A stretch of 58,697 nucleotides of DNA from an uncultured Bacteroidia bacterium (lineage in GTDB: Bacteria; Bacteroidota; Bacteroidia; Bacteroidales; UBA932): the NCBI GenBank assembly GCA_902796555.1, contig CADBPR010000016.1, forward strand, positions 1 to 58,697. Reading direction: 5' to 3'. Positions 6,806-15,602 of the stretch are shown here, piece after piece (the first letter of the stretch is position 1; every line of letters starts with the position of its first letter). A program made the translations under genes and the position numbers. Under the pieces are notes generated by a model. The model was given only the letters and a program-made list of their open reading frames with translations, made no database searches and had not been told where the DNA came from.

Positions 6806-9058
6806 ATGAAGAAAATAGTTGCATTTTCGCTCGCGGTTCTTTCCCTCGCGGCCGTTTCCTGCCGCAGGGGTGAACTTGCGCCGCAGCGCCCCACGGACGC
6901 TGTGCAGTTCAGCGTAGCCATGAACACCTTTGACGTGAAGGCTACGGACAATGCTTTCGAGGCCGGGGATGCCGTCGGTATCTTTGCCGGTGCGCCGATG
7001 AACGCCGCCAATGTGAAGGGTACCATTTCCGGTACGACCCTGACCCCCGCTACCGAAATCAAATGGGCTGAAAACCAGACGGCCAGCACGCAGTTTGCGG
7101 CCTATCTGCCCTACGATGCGGCCCGCAGCGCCGCTACCTTCAACTTCGCCGTAAAGGCGGACCAGAGCGCGTATGCGGACTACCAGGCTTCCGACCTGCT
7201 GGCCTCCGCGGTGACGGCTGCTCCGCGCACCACCGTGGCCTTTGCGATGAAGCACCAGCTGACCAAACTCATCGTCATCCCCACCTGTGAAGATGCGGCC
7301 GAGACGGTCACCGGTGTCACCATTCAGGAACTTGTGACCGAGGCTTCCGTTGACCTGATGGCCGGAACGGTTGCGGCCGGTACTGCCAAGGGTGCCGTCA
7401 AGGCCGGTGCCGCTGTCGCCGGTAACGGCGGACAGGGCTTCGCTGCGATTCTGGTACCGCAGACCGTCCAGCTCAAACTGACCGTCACCACCTCCGCCGG
7501 CCGCAGCGTGGAATATGCCCTGGCCGATGCCAAGGCCCTCGCTTCCGGCAAGGCTTACAAGGCGGAAATCACCGTCAAGAAAGCCGGCGTGGAACCCGGC
7601 CCTGAAACCCCTGTTGAATTCACCATCAGCATCATCGACTGGGAAGCCGGCGAAGACCTCAGCTTCGTCAACCCGGACGAGACCAACCCCAATGAAGGGA
7701 AGTGGTCTGTCATCGGTAAGCTGAACGGTACGGACTGGGACACCGACTTCTGGATGGAAGAGACCTCCGAGGGTGTCTGGGAAGTGGATATCACCTATGC
7801 CGAGGGCGACAGCTTCAAGCTCCGTCAGGACGGCAAATGGTCCTCTGAGACCGAGACCCACGCCGAGGCCGGCATGCCTGCCGAAGCAGAAGGAACCGTT
7901 CCTGTCGACGGCACCGAATACGGCCTCTGGGGCTCCAACAACAAGGACATCACCCTGGCCGCTGCCGGAGAGTACCACCTCAAATTCGTCGTGGACGGCT
8001 ATAAGCTCTCTGTCACCTCCAATGCGGCCCCTGCCGGTCCCGAAGTGAACGAACTCTACCTGCTGGGCGAGGCCTGCGATGCCGGCTGGAGCCTGGACCT
8101 GATGGAAGCGTTTGCCAAGGAAGGCAAGGTCTTCACCCTTACGGCGAACCTCCAGGCCAACAAGGAGTTCCGCTTCATGGCCGTCAAGCAGTCCAATACC
8201 TGGTGGCCGGCGATTGTCCAGGAGATTGAGACCGGAAAACCGGTCTATTGCGCCGACCAGGCAGACTGGGATGCCCATAACACCGTGTACAAGCATTTCT
8301 CCGTTGCGGAGACCGGCTCTTATGAGATTGTCGTGGACGTGGACGCCTGGACGGTGACCTTAACCCGCAAGGGCGATGTCGTGGCTCCGGTCGTTACGAT
8401 TAACGAGCTGTATATCATCGGCGAGGCCGTGGCCAATACCTGGAGCCTGGACGCAGCTGAGCAGTTGACCAAGAACGGCGATGTCTTCACGATTACCACC
8501 CACCTGGATGCCAACGAGATTTTCCGTTTCATCTGCCAGAAAGACTGGTACCCGGCCCTGGTGAAGGGTGATACCGAAGGTACGGTGCGTTATGTCAACA
8601 ACGCGACGGATCCGGACCACTTCACCGTAGCCCAGTCCGGCACCTATCTGATTACGATCGATGTGGCCGCCATGACGATTACCTTCGCCCTGCAGGAGGC
8701 CGATCCGGAGCCCGCACCGTCCACCTGGTATGTCATCGGCGACGTCTATACCGATGACGAGACGGTCGAGGCCTGGACGGTGGACTTCCCGATGACCGAG
8801 GCCGAAGGCGTCTGGTCCATCACGATCAACGTCCGCAGCGAGTTCAAGCTCCGCGCCTACCCTGAAGGTACGGCCGACGATGCCAAGTGGAACACCCAGC
8901 TGGGCATGTGGGCTTCCGATACGAACACCTATATGGACGTGGCCAATACCTATGGCCTGGCTACCACGGCCCAGGGCAACAAGAACATCGCATTCGCCGA
9001 AGCCGGCCAGTATAAACTCGAACTTAACGGTACCACCCTTTCGGCGACGAAACTGTAG
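6806..9058 (+). CDS. Fimbrillin-like lipoprotein, chimera 4 (four SusE/F-like modules)
   Basis: This is the largest member of the array: 750 residues, Cys19 in AAVSC. Residues about 25-285 form the fimbrillin-like domain, with the clear family blocks FEAGDAVGIFAG, TQFAAYLPYD, YQASDLLAS, AFAMKHQLTKLIV and a final ISIIDW. Four C-terminal modules follow, starting near residues 299 (KWSVIGKLNG), 415 (NELYLLGEACDAGW), 533 (NELYIIGEAV) and 639 (TWYVIGDVYTDDET). The first is shared with chimera 5, the second resembles modules of chimera 3 and the SusF-like protein, and the last is nearly identical to the end of chimera 3. The gene lies 12 bases after chimera 3 and 11 before chimera 5. A long multi-module protein of this kind would suit reaching out to hold long glucan chains; that is inference. 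Confidence 0.86.
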   Translation: MKKIVAFSLAVLSLAAVSCRRGELAPQRPTDAVQFSVAMNTFDVKATDNAFEAGDAVGIFAGAPMNAANVKGTISGTTLTPATEIKWAENQTASTQFAAYLPYDAARSAATFNFAVKADQSAYADYQASDLLASAVTAAPRTTVAFAMKHQLTKLIVIPTCEDAAETVTGVTIQELVTEASVDLMAGTVAAGTAKGAVKAGAAVAGNGGQGFAAILVPQTVQLKLTVTTSAGRSVEYALADAKALASGKAYKAEITVKKAGVEPGPETPVEFTISIIDWEAGEDLSFVNPDETNPNEGKWSVIGKLNGTDWDTDFWMEETSEGVWEVDITYAEGDSFKLRQDGKWSSETETHAEAGMPAEAEGTVPVDGTEYGLWGSNNKDITLAAAGEYHLKFVVDGYKLSVTSNAAPAGPEVNELYLLGEACDAGWSLDLMEAFAKEGKVFTLTANLQANKEFRFMAVKQSNTWWPAIVQEIETGKPVYCADQADWDAHNTVYKHFSVAETGSYEIVVDVDAWTVTLTRKGDVVAPVVTINELYIIGEAVANTWSLDAAEQLTKNGDVFTITTHLDANEIFRFICQKDWYPALVKGDTEGTVRYVNNATDPDHFTVAQSGTYLITIDVAAMTITFALQEADPEPAPSTWYVIGDVYTDDETVEAWTVDFPMTEAEGVWSITINVRSEFKLRAYPEGTADDAKWNTQLGMWASDTNTYMDVANTYGLATTAQGNKNIAFAEAGQYKLELNGTTLSATKL
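8721..9058 (+). repeat. Duplicated C-terminal module, copy B
   Basis: This is the partner of 6450-6793, encoding the last module of chimera 4. The near identity is confined to this module; the flanking modules of the two genes differ much more, so the exchange seems to follow domain borders. Confidence 0.85.
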
Positions 9059-9069
9059 GAGCGTAGCGT

Positions 9070-10992
9070 ATGAGAAAGTATTTAGCAATAGGCCTCGTAT
9101 GTTTGTCGATGGCGGCAGTCTCCTGCCGCCGCGACAAACTGAATCCCGAGTACCTGCCGCAGGCGCAGGACGTGTCCTTCTCCGTGGAGATGAACACCTT
9201 CCGCAGCGGTAGCAAAGCGACTGACGCGGCCTTCGACAATGGCGATCTCCTCGGCATCTTCGCCGGTGCGCCCATCGGGAAGACGAATGTGAAGGGAACC
9301 GTTTCCGGTACTACCCTGACCCCGTCCAGCCCGATTCAGTGGCAGGCCGGACAGACCGAAGAGACCACTTTTGCCGCGTACTATCCGTATAACGCTACTG
9401 CCACCGGGCAAAGCTTTTCCTTTGCGGTGCAGACCGACCAGACCACCTATGCCGCCTACCTGGCTTCCGACCTGCGCGGGGCGGTGACGAAGGCGGCGGC
9501 CGGGACGCCCGTGACCTTCAGCCTGCAGCACCTGCTGTCCAAGCTGGTGGTTGTCCCCACCTGTGAAGATGCTTCCGAGACGGTTACCTCCGTGACGGTC
9601 CGGGAGCCTATTACCCGGGCGACGGCCGACCTCTCCGCCGTGACGGTGTCCGTCGGTACGGAAAAGGCCGACGTGAAGATGGGTGCTGCCGCTTCCGGCA
9701 ACGGCGGGAATGGCTTTGTGTCCATTCTGATTCCGCAGGCGGTGCAGCTGCAGCTGGCCGTGACCACTTCCAAAGGCAGGACCCTTCCGTTCACCCTGAC
9801 CGAGCCGGCGACGCTGGCCTCCGGGACGGCCTACCTGGCTGAAATCACCGTGACGAAGGAAACCCCCGGACCCGGTCCCGAGCCGGCCGAATTCACCATC
9901 AGCATCATCGACTGGGGCAGTCCGGAAGACCTGACGTTCCTTGCCGACGATGCCTATGACGCATTCAGCGAAGGCAAATGGTCCGTTATCGGAACGGTGA
10001 ACGGAACCAACTGGGATTCAGACATTTGGATGACCGAAACGGCAACCGGTGTCTGGGAAGCGGACATCACCTATCCGGCTGGCGGCGCCTTCAAGCTCCG
10101 CAAGGACGGCAAGTGGTCCACCGAGACCGAGACGCACAGCGAAGCCGGACAGCCCGGCGATGCGACCGGCCCGGTCCCCGGCGACGGCACGGAGTACAAT
10201 CTCTGGGCTACCGACAACATCGACATCACCCTGCCTTCAGCCGGCGAGTATCACCTGAAATTTGTCGAGGAAGGCTATCTGTTCTATGCGACGCTGACCG
10301 GCGAGCCGGCTCCGTCCATCAGCGAACTGTATCTGCTGGGCGAGGCGACCGACGCCGGTTGGAGCCTGGACGATATGCCTGCCCTGACCAAGTCCGGGAA
10401 TACCTTCTCCATCACCGCCAACCTCAAGGCGAACGCCAAATTCCGTTTCCCGCTCCAGAAGGCGCCGAATACGTGGTGGCCTTGCCTGGTCCGCGGCGAT
10501 GCGGAGGGTACGGTCAAAATCGGAACCGGTGACGGCAATGACGCCGACCAGTTCACGGTGGCCGAGGACGGCTCCTATGAGATTGTCATCGATGTCGCGG
10601 CCATGACGATAGCCATGACCCGTGTCGGTGACCGCGTGGAGCAGCAGGTGACCATCACCGAGCTGTATCTGCTGGGTGGTGCGACCGATACCGGCTGGGA
10701 TTTGGACAAGATGCCCGCGCTGGAGAAATCCGGCCATGTCTTCACGATTACGGCCCATTTGAAAGCCGGTACATTGGAGAGCAATGAAGTATTCCGCTTC
10801 CCGATGCAGAAGGCTGCAAACAAATGGTGGCCTTGCCTGGTCAAGGGCTCTTCCGAAGGGAAGGTCATGGTCGGCACCAGTGACGGGGATCAGTCCCGGC
10901 AGTTCACGGTCGATACATCCGGAACGTACCTGATTACGATAGACACGGCAGCGATGACGATTTCGATTGTCCTGCAGACGCCTGACGCATAA
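9070..10992 (+). CDS. Fimbrillin-like lipoprotein, chimera 5 (three SusE/F-like modules)
   Basis: This 640-residue lipoprotein has Cys19 in AAVSC. The fimbrillin-like domain (residues about 25-285) contains FDNGDLLGIFAG, TTFAAYYPYN, YLASDLRGAV, FSLQHLLSKLVVVP and ISIIDW, very like chimera 4. Three modules follow: KWSVIGTVNG near residue 303, SELYLLGEATDAGW near 418 and TELYLLGGATDTGW near 530. The last two carry a FRFPLQK/FRFPMQK ... WWPCLV aromatic block that also occurs in the SusF-like protein encoded just downstream. It is the last gene of the array: a hairpin with a T-run follows 19 bases after the stop and a new promoter lies behind it. Its role in glucan binding is inferred from the modules and the locus. 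Confidence 0.86.
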   Translation: MRKYLAIGLVCLSMAAVSCRRDKLNPEYLPQAQDVSFSVEMNTFRSGSKATDAAFDNGDLLGIFAGAPIGKTNVKGTVSGTTLTPSSPIQWQAGQTEETTFAAYYPYNATATGQSFSFAVQTDQTTYAAYLASDLRGAVTKAAAGTPVTFSLQHLLSKLVVVPTCEDASETVTSVTVREPITRATADLSAVTVSVGTEKADVKMGAAASGNGGNGFVSILIPQAVQLQLAVTTSKGRTLPFTLTEPATLASGTAYLAEITVTKETPGPGPEPAEFTISIIDWGSPEDLTFLADDAYDAFSEGKWSVIGTVNGTNWDSDIWMTETATGVWEADITYPAGGAFKLRKDGKWSTETETHSEAGQPGDATGPVPGDGTEYNLWATDNIDITLPSAGEYHLKFVEEGYLFYATLTGEPAPSISELYLLGEATDAGWSLDDMPALTKSGNTFSITANLKANAKFRFPLQKAPNTWWPCLVRGDAEGTVKIGTGDGNDADQFTVAEDGSYEIVIDVAAMTIAMTRVGDRVEQQVTITELYLLGGATDTGWDLDKMPALEKSGHVFTITAHLKAGTLESNEVFRFPMQKAANKWWPCLVKGSSEGKVMVGTSDGDQSRQFTVDTSGTYLITIDTAAMTISIVLQTPDA

Positions 10993-11011
10993 GGTTGTAA
11001 CGTAATAGATT

Positions 11012-11048
11012 TCGCCGCAGGCCCGGGCAAGGACTTGCGGCGATTTTT
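11012..11048 (+). terminator. Intrinsic terminator of the chimera array
   Basis: An 8-bp perfect stem (11012-11019 with 11036-11043) with a GC-rich loop is followed by five T residues. It separates the fimbrillin-like array from the susF-susC-susD unit. Confidence 0.8.
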
Positions 11049-11059
11049 ATCCTGATTCC

Positions 11060-11090
11060 TTGCTTATTTCATAATTTGTTTATATTTTTG
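11060..11090 (+). promoter_or_regulatory. Promoter of the SusF-SusC-SusD unit
   Basis: TTG at 11060-11062, a 20-base spacer and TATTTTTG at 11083-11090 match the Bacteroidota TTG-N20-TAnnTTTG promoter exactly. The predicted leader is about 75 bases, AT-rich, and contains an ATGTT-TG-AACAT inverted repeat (11099-11110) and the 14-bp element at 11111-11124. Confidence 0.8.
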
Positions 11091-11110
11091 TCGCAGTATG
11101 TTTGAACATA

Positions 11111-11124
11111 TATATAAAATGATT
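11111..11124. promoter_or_regulatory. 14-bp element shared with the GH13 upstream region
   Basis: This is an identical copy of the element at 1336-1349. Here it falls inside the predicted transcribed leader of the SusF-like gene, where a bound regulator could block transcription or where it could be a leader RNA feature. Confidence 0.3.
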
Positions 11125-11173
11125 GGACAAACTTACTGAATTTGCATGATAACCAATTAGATATTAGGCGATT

Positions 11174-12667
11174 ATGAAAAAGTTAATTTTATCCCTCGTG
11201 CTGATGGCGGGTTTTGCTGCAGCCCTGACAGGCTGCAAAAACAATGAGCCCGAGAAGAAGCCGGACACGAGCAGTGATCCGTCTGAACAGCCCAAAACGC
11301 CCGCTTCCCTGGCGGATGTATCCACTATTTATATTTATGGAAGCGCTACGGAGGCCGGATGGGACATCTCCAAAGCGATGGAATTTTCCGACAACGGCGG
11401 TGGCCTGTATTCCTGGCAGGGCTATCTGGCCGCAGGAAGCCCCTTCCGTTTCCCCCTGCAGAAAACCGCTGACTGGCCTTGTCTGATGGTGGACGAAGAC
11501 GGCGAAACGCTGGTTTTCGGAAACTCGGAAGAGGACCTGGTCGTCTATACCGTCAGCCCTTCGGGTACGTATGATATCGTCATCGACGCGCGCGACGTGG
11601 AGCACCCTTCGGTGAGCGTGGACCTGGTCAGCATTGACCTCAACGAGCTGGAAATCACCGAACTGTACATGCTCGGCGAAGCCTGCCCGACCGGATGGGC
11701 GCTCAACCTGATGGAGGCCTTCACCAACAATGACGGGGTCTTCACCTGGGAGGGACCGCTCCAGGCCGGCAAACGTTTCCGCTTCCCGCTGCAGAAAATT
11801 CCCGATCCGCCGCAGTGGTGGCCTTGCCTGATGCTCGGCCCGGACGGGAAAGTCCTCTATGGCATGGGCGACGAGGATGAATCGAACGTCCCCGTTGCGG
11901 AAGACGGCGTATATCTCCTGACCATCGACACCCGCAACCGCGACAACATGACCTGGACCATCGAGCTGAAGTCCGCCGGTCTGCCCGACCCGGAAATCAC
12001 CGAACTCTACCTGCTGGGCGATGCCGCTCCGGGCGGATGGGCGCTGGATGCCGCGCCGGCATTTACCAACAACGACGGCGTCTTCGTCTGGGAAGGCAAG
12101 CTCCGCGCCTCGGGCGTATTCCGCTTCAATACTACGAACCTGAATTTCTTCCCGGCTATCGTCAAGGAAATCGCTACCGGCAAGCCGGTCTATGCTGCCG
12201 ATTGGGATGAGACCCTGTACGAGCAGTTCTCCGTAGACAAGGACGGTATTTATCAGATAGTCGTCAATGCGAAGAAATTCGATGACATCTCCGTTACCAT
12301 TACCTTTGTGGGCGATACGCCGGTGTCGGAATATCCCATTGAAGAACTGTACCTGCTGGGCGATGCCACCGATGCCGGCTGGTCCATCGATGACATGCCG
12401 GCCTTCGCCGGGGACAAGGGCGTCTTCACCCTGACGGCCAACCTCAAGGCCACCGGCGGATTCCGCTTCCTGACCCAGAAGGTCGGCGGCATGTGGTTCC
12501 CTGCCATTGCCAAGGAAAAAGCCACGGGGAAGGCCGTCTATGTGGATAACGGCCAATGGGATGATGCTGTCTATGAGCACTTTACGGTCGCGGCGGACGG
12601 CACCTACGAAATCGTCGTCACGGCCAAGAAACTCGAAGACATCACCGTTACGATAACCCAGAAATAG
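11174..12667 (+). CDS. SusE/SusF-like glycan-binding lipoprotein (four modules)
   Basis: This 497-residue lipoprotein has Cys21 in ALTGC and a charged, Pro-rich linker. It consists of four consecutive SusE/SusF-type beta-sandwich modules at about residues 50-155, 158-270, 276-385 and 392-497. Each begins with a strand like ELYLLGDA-x-x-GW, followed by FRF and a Trp/Phe-Pro block (DWPCLM, WWPCLM, FFPAIV, WFPAIA), and closes with a GTYDIVID-type strand. In SusE/SusF the aromatic residues of such modules stack on glucan helices. Unlike the five upstream proteins it has no fimbrillin domain. It is the first gene of the susC-susD unit and ends 7 bases before susC, so binding protein and transporter should be made together. 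Ligand preference is inferred from the locus. Confidence 0.9.
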   Translation: MKKLILSLVLMAGFAAALTGCKNNEPEKKPDTSSDPSEQPKTPASLADVSTIYIYGSATEAGWDISKAMEFSDNGGGLYSWQGYLAAGSPFRFPLQKTADWPCLMVDEDGETLVFGNSEEDLVVYTVSPSGTYDIVIDARDVEHPSVSVDLVSIDLNELEITELYMLGEACPTGWALNLMEAFTNNDGVFTWEGPLQAGKRFRFPLQKIPDPPQWWPCLMLGPDGKVLYGMGDEDESNVPVAEDGVYLLTIDTRNRDNMTWTIELKSAGLPDPEITELYLLGDAAPGGWALDAAPAFTNNDGVFVWEGKLRASGVFRFNTTNLNFFPAIVKEIATGKPVYAADWDETLYEQFSVDKDGIYQIVVNAKKFDDISVTITFVGDTPVSEYPIEELYLLGDATDAGWSIDDMPAFAGDKGVFTLTANLKATGGFRFLTQKVGGMWFPAIAKEKATGKAVYVDNGQWDDAVYEHFTVAADGTYEIVVTAKKLEDITVTITQK

Positions 12668-12674
12668 CAGACAC

Positions 12675-15590
12675 ATGACGCTGAAATCTAAACTTTTGTC
12701 CGCTGTGGCGGCAGTGCTGACGGCACTGCCCGCCATGGCGCAGACAAGGGAAATCAGGGGAACGGTCACAGACAGCGACGGCCTTCCGGTGATTGCGGCC
12801 GGGGTGCAGGTCGTCGAAGTCCCGAAAGCGGTGACGGTCACCGGTCCGGATGGCAAGTATGTCCTGGCGCTCTCCGCCGAGCAGGCGAAGGAAGCCAGGA
12901 CAATCGAATTTTCCTGCCTCGGAATGAAGTCCGTGACGTTGCCCGTCCCCGCATCGGGACGGCTGGACGCCGTCCTGGCCCCTGATGCCGAATCCCTGCA
13001 GGACATCGTGGTCATCGGCTACGGTTCGGTCCGCAAAAAAGACCTGACCGGTTCGGTGGTCAATGTCACCCCGAAACAGTTCAACAAAGGCGTCGTCACT
13101 TCCGCTACCGATATGATTGCCGGACAGGTGGCGGGCCTGGTCGTGACCAAGGTGGGCGGTGACCCGACGACGGAAGCCACCCTGCGCCTGCGCGGAACAA
13201 CCTCCCTGCTGGGCGGCAACGGCCCGCTGGTGGTCATTGACGGCGTCCCCGGGGCCTCCTTCAACCTGGTTTCCCCGGAGGACATCGCCTCCATCTCCGT
13301 GCTGAAAGACGCCTCTGCAGCAGCTATTTACGGTGCCCGCTCGGCCAACGGCGTGATTATCATCACGACGAAGAAGGGCGAGGAAGGCAAGGCGACCGTG
13401 TCTTACAACGGCTATTTCGCCGTGGAGAAGGCGGAAAAGCTGCTGGACATGATGACGGCCGATGACTGGCGGGCCTATGTCGCGGAGCACAATATCACCA
13501 GCGCGATTGACTATGGTGCCAGCACCGACTGGCAGAAAGTCGTCACGCGGCTGGGAACTTCGCAGAGCCACGGCGTCAGCCTCACCGGCGGCTCGGGCAA
13601 AAGCCAGTACCGGGCCAGCGTCACCTATCTGAACCGCAAGGGCATCATGAAGGAAAATGACCTGCAGCGCTTCAACGCGGACGTTTCCTTCGTCCAGAAA
13701 GCAATCGACGACAGGCTCACGGTGAACTTCTCCTTTATGGGCTCCTACGAGGACTGGAAAGACCTCTCCTACAACGGCGACATCTGGAGTTATGTCTATA
13801 ACCTCAACCCGACGGTTCCCGTGTACAATCCGGACGGCAGCTATTTCCAGTTGTTCACCTACATGAATTACAACCCGCTTTCCGAAATCGAGCAGGTGCA
13901 CATGGACAAGAGCCGCCACTACAGCCAGGGCCGCCTGGCCGTGGACTTCAAGATTCTGCCCTGGCTGTCTGCCGGGGTCAGCGGCGCCCTGTCGCGGAAC
14001 AACTTTATCTCCGGCTACTACACCCCGTCCACGACGGAAACCGGCTTCGCGACCTCCGGACTCGGAAACCGGACGACCAGCGTGTCCAACATGCGGCTGC
14101 TGGAGGCCAACATCACGGCCGACAAAGATATCGACAAGCACCATATCGGCGCCATTCTGGGCTATTCCTGGCAGCAGTATGTCGACGAAAACTTCCAGGG
14201 GACCAACCGGGAATTCACCACGGATGCCTTCACCTACAACAACCTCAGCACGGGCAACGACCTGCAGGACGGTGACGTGGGCAGCTACAAATCCTCCTCG
14301 AAGCTAATCTCCTTCTACGGCCGGGTCAATTACGACTATGCCGGCCGCTATCTGTTCACCGGTACGCTCCGGAGCGACGGCTCCTCGAAGTTCGGCAAGA
14401 ACAACCGCTGGGGCCTCTTCCCGTCGGCCTCGGTGGCCTGGCGTATCTCCTCGGAGCCGTTCATGAAGGGCCTTTCCTGGCTGGATGACCTCAAACTGCG
14501 GGTCTCCTACGGCGTGACCGGCAACCAGGACATCGGCAACTACCGCACCCTGGCGATATACGGCCCCTGGGGCTATTATTTCAACAACGGCAAGTTCTAT
14601 CCCCAGTATGCTCCGACGCAGAACCCCAACCCCGACCTCCGCTGGGAGAAGACCGCCCAGCTTGATATCGGCCTGGACTACAGCTTCTTCGACGGGCGGC
14701 TGCGCGGTGCCATCGAGTATTACGCCAAGCGGACGACGGACCTGTTGTACGATTATGACGTGCCGGTCCCGCCGTACCAATACAGCGTCATGACGTCCAA
14801 TGTGGGCGAGGTGTCCAACAAGGGCGTCGAAATCACCATTGCGGGTACGCCGGTCCTGACCCGGGACTTCCGCTGGGACGCCAGTTTCAATTTCGCGCGC
14901 AACAGCAACGTGCTCGTAAGCCTTTCCAACGAACAGTTCCAGCGCGACAAAGTCTACTTGGGCAGCTATTCCATCCGCGGCCTGGCCGAGACCACCATCA
15001 TCCTGGAGGAAGGCCTTCCGCTGGGCACATTCTACGGCGCGAAATGCCTTGGCGTGGACGAGGACGGCATCCTGCTGTATGAAGACGTCAACGGCGACGG
15101 TAAATTTGTCTATGCGGACGACCGTACCTATATCGGCTGTGCCCAGCCGGACTTCACCGCCAACTTCAGCAGCCAGCTGAGCTATAAGAATTTCTTCGCT
15201 TCCTTCCTGCTGCGGGGCGTGTTCGGCAACGACGTCATCAACGGTACGGCGCTGTATCTGAGCGATATTAGCCGTTATCCCGGCGAGAATGTACTGCGCG
15301 CGGCGCTGAAAAAGACGGCCCAGACGATGGTGTATTCTTCCTATTATGTGGAGGACGGCAGCTTCCTGCGCCTGGACAATGTCCAGGTCGGATATGACTT
15401 CTCGTTCAAGCCGTCCGTTCCCATCCGGAAACTGCGTCTGTCCCTGACAGCGAACAACCTCTTCAACATCACCCGCTACACCGGCATCGACCCCGAGGTC
15501 AGCCAGAGCGGCCTGGTGTTCGGTATCGACGCGCGGGACTATTATCCCAAGACCCGCTCCGTTTCCCTGGGTATGAGTGTATCTTTTTAA
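12675..15590 (+). CDS. susC: SusC/RagA-family TonB-dependent outer-membrane transporter
   Basis: This 971-residue SusC-type transporter imports oligosaccharides across the outer membrane using TonB energy. A signal peptide (ending ALPAMAQ) is followed by the N-terminal carboxypeptidase-like Ig domain (residues about 25-100, RGTVTDSDGLP). The plug has the family blocks DIVVIGYGSVRKKDLTGSV, LRLRGTTSLLGGNGPLVVIDGVPG and SVLKDASAAAIYGARSANG, and a large beta-barrel ends in an aromatic residue (SVSF). The size is normal for SusC. It is flanked by the SusF-like gene (7 bases) and susD (12 bases). In this locus the substrate is most likely dextran-derived gluco-oligosaccharides. Confidence 0.96.
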   Translation: MTLKSKLLSAVAAVLTALPAMAQTREIRGTVTDSDGLPVIAAGVQVVEVPKAVTVTGPDGKYVLALSAEQAKEARTIEFSCLGMKSVTLPVPASGRLDAVLAPDAESLQDIVVIGYGSVRKKDLTGSVVNVTPKQFNKGVVTSATDMIAGQVAGLVVTKVGGDPTTEATLRLRGTTSLLGGNGPLVVIDGVPGASFNLVSPEDIASISVLKDASAAAIYGARSANGVIIITTKKGEEGKATVSYNGYFAVEKAEKLLDMMTADDWRAYVAEHNITSAIDYGASTDWQKVVTRLGTSQSHGVSLTGGSGKSQYRASVTYLNRKGIMKENDLQRFNADVSFVQKAIDDRLTVNFSFMGSYEDWKDLSYNGDIWSYVYNLNPTVPVYNPDGSYFQLFTYMNYNPLSEIEQVHMDKSRHYSQGRLAVDFKILPWLSAGVSGALSRNNFISGYYTPSTTETGFATSGLGNRTTSVSNMRLLEANITADKDIDKHHIGAILGYSWQQYVDENFQGTNREFTTDAFTYNNLSTGNDLQDGDVGSYKSSSKLISFYGRVNYDYAGRYLFTGTLRSDGSSKFGKNNRWGLFPSASVAWRISSEPFMKGLSWLDDLKLRVSYGVTGNQDIGNYRTLAIYGPWGYYFNNGKFYPQYAPTQNPNPDLRWEKTAQLDIGLDYSFFDGRLRGAIEYYAKRTTDLLYDYDVPVPPYQYSVMTSNVGEVSNKGVEITIAGTPVLTRDFRWDASFNFARNSNVLVSLSNEQFQRDKVYLGSYSIRGLAETTIILEEGLPLGTFYGAKCLGVDEDGILLYEDVNGDGKFVYADDRTYIGCAQPDFTANFSSQLSYKNFFASFLLRGVFGNDVINGTALYLSDISRYPGENVLRAALKKTAQTMVYSSYYVEDGSFLRLDNVQVGYDFSFKPSVPIRKLRLSLTANNLFNITRYTGIDPEVSQSGLVFGIDARDYYPKTRSVSLGMSVSF

Positions 15591-15602
15591 AGGACGCGCA
15601 AG

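Noticed and set aside
5195..8296. A 1033-codon open frame on the minus strand opposite the chimera genes
   Set aside because: It mirrors GC-rich codon bias of real plus-strand genes, has Gly/His/Arg-rich composition, no signal peptide or domain, and crosses several true gene borders. The same holds for long antisense frames at 14304-17048, 34088-36748 and 56083-58608.
6806..10992. CRISPR-like or short tandem DNA repeats from the repeated ELYLLG modules
   Set aside because: The repeats are protein modules of about 110 residues with diverged DNA and no spacer pattern.
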